A DNA stretch of 64,000 bases from Limnomonas spitsbergensis (Eukaryota > Chlorophyta > Chlorophyceae > Chlamydomonadales), in NCBI GenBank assembly GCA_037349105.1, contig JAYJMM010000081.1, positions 744,001 through 808,000 on the forward strand. The letters are read 5' to 3'. The notes under the pieces are model-generated. The model was given only the letters and a program-made list of their open reading frames with translations, did not search any database and was not told where the DNA came from. Shown piece after piece: positions 30,434-42,400 of this stretch (its first letter is position 1; each line of letters begins with the position of its first letter). The position numbers and the translations under genes were made by a program.

Positions 30434-33400
30434 TTAATTTGCTGCTCGCACCACTTCCTCCCTGGCCTTCACAAAGCCCCCGACCAGCCCCCCCAGCTGC
30501 AGCTTCTCACTCGTCCCGCTGGCCAGGCGGTACTCCGTGTCCGCTAGCCGCTCGATCAGAGCGATCTTGACCTTGGCGGGGAGGCCCATGCGGAACACGA
30601 AGGGGTGCACCTCCCGCACAATGTCGGACAATGCAATCCCCTTGTCGATCTGCATTTGCGCCACCTCTGCAGGCGTGTGTGGAGGGTGGGAAGTATGAAT
30701 GGGAGGCTATGAGAGATGCTATAATATGTGAACACCTCCCGGCTTCCGCAAATGTCAGCAATCCTTTTGTCCATCTGCATTTGCGCCACCTCTGCAGATG
30801 TGTGAGGAGGGTGGGAAGTACGAATGAGAGATGCAATGATGTGTGAGCACCTCCCGGCTTCTGCACAATGTCAGCACCTGGATCCCTGTGTCCATGTGTA
30901 TTTGTGCAACCTCTACAGACAGGTGAGAAAGAGTGATGGAAGGATGAGAGATGCGGTGATGTATGAGAAGGGGGAAAGTGTAAATGAGACATTTAGAAGT
31001 GTGCGAAGAGCGAGGGCAATAAAGACAAGAGATGCCGTTATGTGTGGGAAGGAGAGTTGTGTGAATACAATTGTGAGAGATGCAGTTATTTTACTGAAGT
31101 GTGTGAGAGGGAAGTATGGATCAGAGATGCACAAGTGTGAAGATGGAGTGAAGTATGTATACGAATTGCAGAAATGTGAAGAGGGAGGGGAGCATGAATA
31201 GGGCGGGCAGTAATGTATGAGGGAAGAGTGCAGTGTGATTGGGAGGTACATAAATGTGTGAAAATAGAGATAAGTGTGAAGGAGTGACGCAGATTTGTGA
31301 GCGAAGCAGGTGTGAGAAAGGGAGGAAAGCATGGGTGAGGGATGCAGGGAACAGAATTTTCAGCGTAGGAAAGGCTCAGCTGTCCGGAGGCCGGCGGCTA
31401 GAGGAGGGAAGTTGGATAAACCGGAAAGCCAATGGATCATGAAGGCATGCATTATATGTGAGTTCATAACAATTTCACGTAAACGCGGGTTTCAGTTGGA
31501 AGACATGGCATGTTTGAAAGCTTCCCACCTTCCATACTTTCCACTTATTCGAGAGGGGTGGGAAAGTGCGAGAGGACAACAGAAGCACATGTAGCTTCAT
31601 ATTCAAATCAGACCCACATTCATTTACAGCCGCACACCCGGCCAAATGTATGGGTCTGCAACGTGGCCCCCACAGAGCTGATGTGGCCTTATTTTGACTG
31701 CCTTTTGTAGCCTATGGCCGGTAGTCCAAGATGGTCCAAGGTACAGGGTCAGCTGAATCAAGCTCTGCCAGCTGTAGGCCGGATTGTAGCTGAAACTGAA
31801 GGCCGGATTGTAGCTGAAATTGTAGGCCGGATGCCCAGATTGTATCTGAAACTGTAGGCCGGATGCCCGGATTGTAGCTGAAACTGTAGGCCGGATGCCC
31901 GGATTGTAGCTAAAACTGTAGGCCGGATTGTAGCTGAAACTGTAGGCCGGATGCCCGGATTGTAGCTGAAACTGTTGGCCGGATGCCCGGATTGTAGCTG
32001 AAACTGTAGGCCGGATTGTAGCTGAAACTGTAGGCCGGATGCCCGGATTGTAGCTGAAACTGTAGGCCGGATTGTAGCTGAAAGTGTAGGCTGGATTGTA
32101 GCTGAAACTGTAGGCCGGATGCCCGGATTGTAGCTGAATCTGTAGGCTGGATTGTAGCTGAAACTGTAGGCTGGATTGTAGCTGAAACTGTAGGCCGGAT
32201 TGTAGCTGAAACTGTAGGCCGGATTGTAGCTGAAACTGTAGGCTGTATTGTAGCTGAAACAGTAGGCCGGATTGTAGCTGAAACTGTAGGCCGGATTGTA
32301 GCTGAAACTGTAGGCTGGATTGTAGCTGACACTGAAGGCCGGATTGTAGCTGGAACTGTAGGCCGGATTGTAGCTGAAACAACCTGTAATAAACATAAGT
32401 CGATCCTCAAGTCTTGCAGCACCCCAAACCCTGGAAACCGGCAATTATCTACGGGCTGTACATGACCAAACCCTCACTCAACTTGAACATTCTGTACAAC
32501 TGTTCAACTACTAGAATTCCAGCCATATTTAGGAATCTCCCACCATAAGTAAAAATTCCCGCCATAATTAAGATTTCCTGTGGGTAATTATGGTCCCTTG
32601 CGGGTGAAGTAACAGGATGTACCCTGATATCGCAGAGGCAGAACCTCAGCAACGTAACTCAGCCACCGCGAAAACCGGAATTGGCACAGCATTTGTCTTT
32701 TAAGCCCCACTCACTCTCAAGCGCCTCATTGAATGGTGCCTTGGGCAGCAGAAAACCAACCACTTAAATAGCCCCCGGGAAAAAAAACGAAATTGGCAAA
32801 GCTCTGCTTTTCGCCCCACTCACTCTCAAACACCTCACTGAAAGGGCGCGCTGAACAGCAGAAACTCAGCCACTTACCGCTAACTAGCCACCAAAAGAAA
32901 ACGAAATTAGCACAGCTCTGTTCATCGATGCCCACTCACTCTCAAACGCCTCATTGAAAGGCGCGTTGAACAACAGCTGGACAACCTCCTCGATGTCCTT
33001 GGGCATGGGGTTCCCCGTGCAGATGTAAACCGCGTCGTTGTCCACCTCGGCAAAGGCCATGTGGCAGGACTGCAGAGCGGGGGGGGGAAGTCAGGCACCG
33101 TGCGTCAGCCAACAAGGATCTCCACAGGCAAAGCAAACAGCGTCCTTGTCCACCTCGGCAAAGGCCATGTGGCAGGACTGCAAAGCGGGGGGGGGAAGTC
33201 AGGCACCGTGCGTCAGCCAACAAGGATCTCCACAGGCAAAGCAAACAGCGTCCTTGTCCACCTCGGCAAAGGCCATGTGGCAGGACTGCAGAGCGGGGGG
33301 GGGAAGTCAGGCACCGTGCGTCAGCCAACAAGGATCTCCACAGGCAAAGCAAACAGCGTCCTTGTCCACCTCGGCAAAGGCCATGTGGCAGGACTGCAAA

Positions 33401-36400
33401 GCGGGGGGGGGAAGTCAGGCACCGTGCGTCAGCCAACAAGGATCTCCACAGGCAAAGCAAACAGCGTCCTTGTCCACCTCGGCAAAGGCCATGTGGCAGG
33501 ACTGCAAAGCGGGGGGGGGAAGTCAGGCACCGTGCGTCAGCCAACAAGGATCTCCACAGGCAAAGCAAACAGCGTCCTTGTCCACCTCGGCAAAGGCCAT
33601 GTGGCAGGACTGCAGGGAGACAGAGATTTAGTCAGACACCTTGCGTCAGCCAAGGCCAGCAAGGTTAAGCACATTGCTGTCCACTTTGGAGAAGAAAGAC
33701 GCATCCAACGGGAGCAAGATGTCGGCCAACATGGATTAAGGCCATATGGCAGGAGTGCAGGGAGACAGAACAAGATGTCAGCCAACATAGATAAAGGCTA
33801 TGTGGCAGGAGTGCAGGGCTGAAGGGAGAGAGAACGAGAGTTAGGCACCGTGCATCTGCCAACGCGGGACTGAACGAGCAAGGTAAACCGCGGCGTTGCC
33901 TGGCGCTATAACGACATTGTGGTCCACTTTGGCAGGGAAAGACTCATCCATGCGAACAGGATGTCAGCCAACATAGATGAAGGCCATGTGGCAGGGCTGC
34001 AGGGAGAGGGAACGGAAGTTAGGCACCGTGCGTCATCCAATGCGGGACAGAACAAGCAAAATAAACCGCGGCGTTGTCCACTGCAGCGAGGGCCAAGTGG
34101 CAGGACTGCGAAGTGGGGGTAATTATTTGAATCACGGCGCAACTGCACAGCACTGCCCCGGATCCCTGTCTCTGCGAGAGCCGTGTCACCCAGGGGGGGT
34201 CAGACTCATCCCCCGGCTGATATAGTCAGACACGTTTTTCTGAGACATTTGTGAAGCCAGGGCCTCAGCTGCTCACCTGCAGGATGTTCTGCGAGCGCCG
34301 CATGTCCCCACAGGGTTTAGTGTTGTGGGTTAAGCTTAACCCGAAACCCTAAATTAGGCCTCCGCCGCTCACCTGCAGGATGTTCAGCGAGCGCCGCATG
34401 TCCCCACATGTATTAGGGTTTTGGGTTAAGCTTAACCCGAAACCCTAAATTAGGCCTCCGCCGCTCACCTACAGGATGTTCAGCGAGCGCCGCATGTCCC
34501 CACAGGGTTTAGGGTTGTGGGTTAAGGGCTTAACCCGAAACCCTAAATTAGGCCTCCGCCGCTCACCTGCAGGATGTTCAGCGAGCGCCGCATGTCCCCA
34601 CAGGGTTTAGGGTTGTGGGTTAAGGGCTGAACCCTTAACCCTAAACTAGGCCGCAGCCGCCTACCTGCAGGATGTTCAGCGAGCGCCGCATGTCACCACA
34701 CCCCAGAGAGACCAACGCGTCCATCCCGCCAGGGCCCATCTTTACCCTGCGGTCATGCAAAAAAAGGGTTCAGCAAACCGAAACCACCGGCATGAAAATT
34801 GAAAAAGGTAAGGGAACTGGAACTGGAACCTGACAGCACCGAAACCGCCAGCATGAAAAATAGAAAAACGGTAAGGGAAATGGAACCTGCCACCTTGGCC
34901 ACACAAACCCACCCCCTATTGGTTTGAAGTTGAACGTACCGTTAAACGGGATAGGGTCTGCGCACCCCTGTTGAGAACTAATAAATCAAATTCGTTGCGC
35001 AGGCAAAAAGTACCCTGATTTGTTGATATTTGGTTTCCGAAATGCTACTCTGCGCACCCCCCAATACAGTTGTTAATTATGATTCTGTTGCGCACCACAC
35101 TGTGCCCTCCAAACGAAAAAATTATATGCAGAGTCAAACCGGTCTCAAGGTAGTACAGCGCCAGCAGATCCTAATCATGAATGACTTGCTGTGCTGGCAG
35201 ATTAAGGTCACAAAACGCATACAAGGGCCTGTCTCCCCTTAGCACATACAAAGGCCTGTCTCCCCTTAGCACATACAAGGGCCTGTCTCCCCTTAGCACA
35301 TACAAGGGCCTGTCTCCCCTTAGCACATACAAGGGCCTGTCTCCCCTTAGCACATACAAGGGCCTGTCTCATCCTTGCACATAGAAGGGCCTGTCTCCCC
35401 TTAGCACATACAAGGGCCTGTCTCCCCTTAGCACATACAAGGGCCTGTCTCCCCTTAGCACATACAAGGGCCTGTCTCCCCTTAGCACATACAAGGGCCT
35501 GTCTCATCCTTGCACATACAAGGGCCTGTCTCATCCTTGCACATACAAGGGCCTGTCTCCCCTTAGCACATACAAGGGCCTGTCTCCCCTTAGCACATAC
35601 AAGGGCCTGTCTCCCCTTAGCACATACAAGGGCCTGTCTCCCCTTAGCACATACAAGGGCCTGTCTCATCCTTGCACATACAAGGGCCTGTCTCATCCTT
35701 GCACATACAAGGGCCTGTCTCCCCTTAGCACATACAAGGGCCTGTCTCATCCTTGCACATACAAGGGCCTGTCTCCCCTTAGCACATAGAAGGGCATGTC
35801 TCATCCTTGCACATACAAGGGCCTGTCTCCCCTTAGCACATAGAAGGGCCTGTCTCATCCTTGCACATACAAGGGCCTGTCTCATCCTTGCACATAGAAG
35901 GGCCTGTCTCCCCTTAGCACATACAATGGCCTGTCTCCCCTTAGCACATACAAGGGCCTGTCTCATCCTTGCACATACAAGGGCCTGTCTCCCCTTAGCA
36001 CATACAAGGGCCTGTCTCATCCTTGCACATAGAAGGGCCTGTCTCATCCTTGCACATACAAGGGCCTGTCTCCCCTTAGCACATAGAAGGGCCTGTCTCA
36101 TCCTTGCACATACAAGGGCCTGTCTCATCCTTGCACATACAAGGGCCTGTCTCCCCTTAGCACATACAAGGGCCTGTCTCCCCTTAGCACATACAAGGGC
36201 CTGTCTCATCCTTGCACATACAAGGGCCTGTCTCATCCTTGCACATACAAGGGCCTGTCTCATCCTTGCACATACAAGGGCCTGTCTCATCCTTGCACAT
36301 ACAAGGGCCTGTCTCATCCTTGCACATACAAGGGCCTGTCTCATCCTTGCACATACAAGGGCCTGTCTCATCCTTGCACATACAAGGGCCTGTCTCATCC

Positions 36401-39400
36401 TTGCACATACAAGGGCCTGTTTCCCCTTAGCACATACAAGGGCCTGTCTCCCCTTAGCACATACAAGGGCATGTCTCCCCTTAGCACATACAAGGGCCTG
36501 TCTCCCCTTACCACATACAAGGGCCTGTCTCCCCTTAGCACATACAAGGGCCTGTCTCCCCTTAGCACATACAAGGGCCTGTCTCCCCTTAGCACATACA
36601 AGGGCCTGTCTCATCCTTGCACTTACAAGGGCCTGTCTCATCCTTGCACATACAAGGGCCTGTCTCATCATTGCACATACAAGGGCCTGTCTCCCCTTAG
36701 CACATACAAGGGCCTGTCTCCCCTTAGCACATAGAAGGGCTTGTCTCCCCTTAGCACATACAAGGGCCTGTCTCATCCTTGCACATACAAGGGCCTGTCT
36801 CATCCTTGCACATACAAGGGCCTGTCTCATCCTTGCACATACAAGGGCCTGTCTCATCCTTGCACATACAAGGGCCTGTCTCATCCTTGCACATACAAGG
36901 GCCTGTCTCATCCTTGCACATACAAAGGCCTGTCTCCCCTTAGCACATACAAGGGCCTGTCTCATCCTTGCACATACAAGGGCCTGTCTCATCCTTGCAC
37001 ATACAAGGGCCTGTCTCATCCTTGCACATACAAGGGCCTGTCTCATCCTTGCACATACAAGGGCCTGTCTCCGCTTAGCACATACAAGGGCCTGTCTCCC
37101 CTTAGCACATACAAGGGCTTGTCTCCCCTTAGCACATACAAGGGCCTGTCTCCCCTTAGCACATACAAGGGCCTGTCTCCCCTTAGAACATACAAGGGCC
37201 TGTCTCCCCTTAGCACATACAAGGGCCTGTCTCCCCTTAGCACATAGAAGGGCCTGTCTCCCCTTAGCACATACAAGGGCCTGTCTCATCCTTGCACATA
37301 CAAGGGCCTGTCTCATCCTTGCACATACAAGGGCCTGTCTCATCCTTGCACATACAAGGGCCTGTCTCATCCTTGCACATACAAGGGCCTGTCTCCCCTT
37401 AGCACATACAAGGGCCTGTCTCCCCTTAGCACATAGAAGGGCCTGTCTCCCCTTAGCACATACAAGGGCCTGTCTCTTCTTAGCACATACAAGGGCCTGT
37501 CTCATCCTTGCACATACAAGGGCCTGTCTCATCCTTGCACATACAAGGGCCTGTCTCATCCTTGCACACACGAGGGCCTGCCTCACCCCTCTTGGTCTAC
37601 AACGTGCTGCAGCCTCGGCCGCACGAATCTGTCCTCCAGAGGCTTGAATCGGAATCGGGTGCATCGTGATTGTAGGGCCGGGATGAGCTTGCTGACATAG
37701 TTGCAGATGAGGCAGAAGCGGGCGTTGCGTGTGTACTTCTCCATGACTGCGCAGGGGGGCAGTACAGATGAATAAGACAAATCAGACGGGTTGGCTGGGA
37801 CGAGTTTTGTGACAAGCATCTTGCAGATGAGGCAGAAACAGGCGTTACACGTGTACTGCTCCATGACTGCGCAAGGGGGGACGAAAGGCAGTACATAACA
37901 AGTCAAAGGGGACATGCATGGCTGGGATGAGCTTGATGGCGTATTTGCAAAGAAGGCAGAGGTGGGCGCTGCATGCGTGGTGCATTAAGGCTGCGCGGGG
38001 AGGCAGGACATAAAATGTGAGAGGATCATGCAAGGTTGAGATGAGTAATTGAGCACGCTGACATAGTTGCAGATGAGGCAGAGGCGGGCATTTCCTGTGT
38101 TCTGCGCCATGACTGCGCGGAGAGGCAGTCCATAGAAGGTCAAAGAAGACATGCATGGTTGGGATGAGCATGCTGACGTAGTTACAGATGAGGCAGAGGT
38201 GGGCGTTGCGCGTGCACTGCTCCATGACTGCGCAGGGAGGCAGTGCAGATAGGTGAGAAATGGCATGAGCAGTTGCCAGTTGGTGTGAGCTTATTCAAAA
38301 TACCGGTAGGCAGTACCTCTTATTGCACGCTGTCGTTTGAGATGATTCTGTACTTTTTATACCGCCAGTTCAAGTACCGGTACCGGAGATCACTACTTTG
38401 TTACCAGAATTTTCTTCAATAAATAGATTATGTGCTGCTGTTTTCTAGGAAACAGTTGTGTCAGGCGGCTGGCAGTCTCCGGTGGTCAAGGAAGAGACAT
38501 CGTATCCCAATTGAAGCTGTGCTCCCCCCAGACCACCTCACCCATTCAAAGCGCCATCATCTCCCGTACCTCCCTTCTAAAGCGCCACATACTCCCTTTC
38601 GCCCAACTAGAGTTGTGCCACCTCAACCCCCTCCTCCCCCTCCCCCATTCTACGTGCCCTCTCTTACCTCTCACCCCCTCTATGCGCCATCACCTGCCCC
38701 TCCTCCCAACTTGAGTTGTGCCAACTCCCCACTTCCCCCTCACCTTTTCTAAGCACCATTTCCCCCCCTGCTAAAGCTGAACCAGCACCTCCCCCACCTC
38801 CTCCCATCACTCATTTTCAGCGCTATATCCTCCCCTACTCCCCTCTGAGCGCCATCTCCCCCCCCTCCGCCCAGCTAGAGCTGTGCGGACTCCTCCTCCC
38901 CCTCTCCCTCCAGCCCCTTTCTCCCAAATAGAGTTGTGCCCCCCCCCCCCCCTTTCTCCCCCTCACCCCTTCTCGGCGCCACCTCTCCCCCCCCATCCCC
39001 CTCACCCCCTTCTCCCCCTCCCCCTTTCTCACCGCCCTCTCCCACCCCCTTCTCCCCTTCTCAGCGCCACCTCTCCCCCCCACCCCCCTTTCTCTCACCC
39101 CTTCTCAGTGTCATCTCCCCCCCCTCGACTCCTCCTTCCTCTCACCCCTTCTCAGCGCCATCTGTGCATCACGAGTCATCGCGTCGCACTCGTCCAAGAT
39201 GATGAGCTTGAATTTGTTGCTGAAGATGGTTTTCGTCGAAGCAAAGTCCTGGATCTCCTGGCGCACCACATCGATACCCCTGAGAGACAGGGTGGAGGTC
39301 ATCTTTTGGCATCAAAGTCCAGGCCCTTTAGTTTTTTTTATCCGTAAGCCCTGACCCTCATAACCTAGTAGTCCTGGATCTCTTGGCGCACCGCATCAAT

Positions 39401-42400
39401 ACTCCAGAAAGGGGAATGGATCATCTTTCGCTGCAGGGTTCAAGCTTTTTAGCTTTTTATTCATTAGTCCTGACCCTCATAACCTAGCAGTCCTGGATCA
39501 CCGGGCGCACCAAATCAACACCCGGAGAGCAGTATACCCGGTACAGAAATACAGTACGGTACAGGTACAGACAATGTGAGCAGTTTGGTATGGGTAAATA
39601 GGGTACGGTATGGACAAGGAGGACAGTAGGGTACAGCCGTACAGGTATGGGTACAGACAATGTGGGTAGTTTGGTATGGGTAAATAGGGTACTGTATGGA
39701 CAAGGAGGACAGTAGGGTACAGGTAGGGGTACAGACAAGGTGGGCAGCTCGGTATGGTAAATAGCATATAGCTCAGACAATGGGGACTGTAGGGTACAGG
39801 TAGAGGTACAGACAAGGTGGGCAGCTCGGTATGGTAAATAGCTTACAGCTCAGACAATGGGGACTGTAGGGTACAGGTAGAGGTACAGACAAGGTGGGCA
39901 GCTCGGAATGATAAATAGCATACAGCTCAGACAATGGGGACTGTAGGGTACAGGTAGAGGTACAGACAAGGTGGGCAGCTCGGTATGGTAAATAGCATAC
40001 AGCTCAGACAATGGGGACTGTAGGGTACAGGTAGAGGTACAGACAAGGTGGGCAGCTCGGAATGATAAATAGCTTACAGCTCAGACAATGGGGACTGTAG
40101 GGTACAGGTAGAGGTACAGACAAGGTGGGCAGCTCGGAATGATAAATAGCATACAGCTCAGACAATGGGGACTGTAGGGTACAGGTAGAGGTACAGACAA
40201 GGTGGGCAGCTCGGTATGATAAATAGCATACAGCTCAAACAATGGGGACTGTAGGGTACAGGTATGGGTACAGACAAGGTGGGCAGCTCGGTATGGTAAA
40301 TAGGGTACAGCTCAGACAATGGGGACACTAGGGTACAGGTAGAGGTACAGACAATGTGGGCAGCTCAGTATGGTAAATAGGGTACAGCTCAAACAATGGG
40401 GACAGTAGGGTACAGGTAGAGGTACAGACAAGGTGGGCAGCTCGGTATGATAAATAGCATACAGCTCAAACAATGGGGACTGTAGGGTACAGGTATGGGT
40501 ACAGACGATGTGGGCAGCTTGGTATGGTAAATAGGGTACAGCTCAGACAATGGGGACAGTAGGGTACAGGTAGAGGTACAGACAAGGTGGGCAGCTCGGT
40601 ATGATAAATAGCATACGGCTCAAACAATGGGGACCGTAGGGTACAGGTATGGGTACAGACAATGTGGGCAGCTCGGTATTGTAAATAGGGTACAGTACGG
40701 ACAAGGAGGACAGTACTGCACGGATACGAATGCAGTACAGGATATCGGGACAAAAACATACTGTTAGATTTCATTTGCCTTCCCTCATGAGTAATGTTGT
40801 TTGGGGTTGAGGGAGACATGAATATACTACTCATTGACTGTCCAAGCAGGTTTTCAGTCAGAAACTTAGAGTTTTGGTCGAAAGTTTTCTTTGAAGGAAG
40901 CATTAGAAGAAAACACTCATACAAACCCGAGTGAAGGCATAACAAATCCGATCTGCGGTAAGGTAAATGGGGTACCGTGCACTACCGACAACGAGGGCAG
41001 AATGGGAAGGTACAACTCTGGGGAACCATACTGGGCCATTTTTCAAACAGCAGGTTGTGAATGGTCCGGGAGTCGGGCCCGGGCGGCCGTACCAGGTAAC
41101 CCTGCCAGAGAGGAAGCTGCCATCCGTGCCATGCACTCCCTCCCATTCTGGTCGCGTCTGACGTTTGCAGGGTCAGCGGACTTGAGTACTAGGCGGCCGT
41201 CCCAGGTAACCTTGCCAGAGAGGAGGCTGGGTCATTTCGGGTCATGAAGGTCAGGCTTCCTTATGCCATTCCCTGTAAGTCCCGACACCCAAGTTAAGGA
41301 GCCCTGGACCTCCTGACTGGTACCTTCCTGCAACACCACAGCTGTTGTACAACTTGTACCTTTTTAGTACCTTTCTGCAACACCACAGCTGTTGTACAAC
41401 TTGTACCTTTTCAGTACCTTTCAGCAACACAACATGTGCATGCACCTGCAATCGGAAGCACTGAGCTCCAGCACCATGTCATGCAGGTTGTGTATTTGTA
41501 CCTTTCCGGGGGCGCGTTCACGTTGAGAAGTCAATATCGATATGCGGACGATTTGGTGTGGACGATATTGAGGTGTGGATGCGCTCGTATTGAGGTCATA
41601 TCGAACGCATATTGAAGTGTGGTTCATGGTGCTAAACTTTGCGATAGCCAGCTCACTGCCGCGCATTGCTGCTCTATTCCTCTATTCCTCGACACTGGTC
41701 GTCCTCAATCAAGCAGGTGAGGGTCAGGCCAGTCTGCGAAAGTCGGTCAGAGGCGAGAATTTCAAAGCCAGGTCCTGAGGACCTAATGAATACCCTGCCA
41801 TGCCTCTTAAGCTGCCAGCACATGGCCGGTCCAGGTTTGGCCCCGATCTGGGTTTTTGAGGCTTCAGATTGGGCCTCCGAGGTGGCCTCTGAGCCGGAGA
41901 AAGAGGCACCAAACATGGTGGACCTGCCAAAGGTTAATCTCTAAATTGGACATGACGACACTGACGACAGAGGCAGCGTAGGAAGCGAAGGGAGCTGAAA
42001 TGTTGGTGACGACTGACACGCTGGCGATATTGAGCTAAAAACTTGGGTCGAGGGCAAGTTTTTGGATATGACGAACCGAAGTCAAATTGAGTCCATATCG
42101 ATTCGATATCGAGGCCATATCGAGGTGTGGCCGAAAATATTCACACAAAAGTCGTCGGTTACCAGCCATATCGCGCCCATATCGTCCAACGTGAACGCGC
42201 CCCGGTACCTTCCTGCAACACCACAACACCACGCACCTGTCATCCGAGGCATTAAGCTCCAGCACCATATTGTGCATCGAGGGGCCGTATATTTGCCGCG
42301 CAATGGCCAGCACTGTGGTCGTCTTGCCAGTGCCGGGTGGGCCGTAGAACAACAAGTGAGGAAGCTTGTTTTGTGCTGTCAAGCGCTTGACTGTGGGGGG

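Noticed and set aside
31624..32444. Repetitive frames of about 170-250 codons ([24 protein letters not shown])
   Set aside because: Three overlapping frames of the same 24/32-bp intronic array; low complexity and not gene-like.
33038..33822. ~200-codon frames on both strands
   Set aside because: They result from the 108-bp array of RFC exon 6 acceptor copies.
35208..37580. Possible CRISPR-like array
   Set aside because: Units are contiguous with no unique spacers and the host is eukaryotic.
35208..37664. 818-codon minus-strand and 573-codon plus-strand open frames
   Set aside because: They arise from a 27-bp repeat divisible by three, present on both strands in several frames, and lie in an RFC intron.
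37747..38250. Additional functional RFC exons or a tandem gene duplication
   Set aside because: Copies contain only the first ~70 bases of exon 4, carry substitutions and stops, and lack the SRCTRF half.
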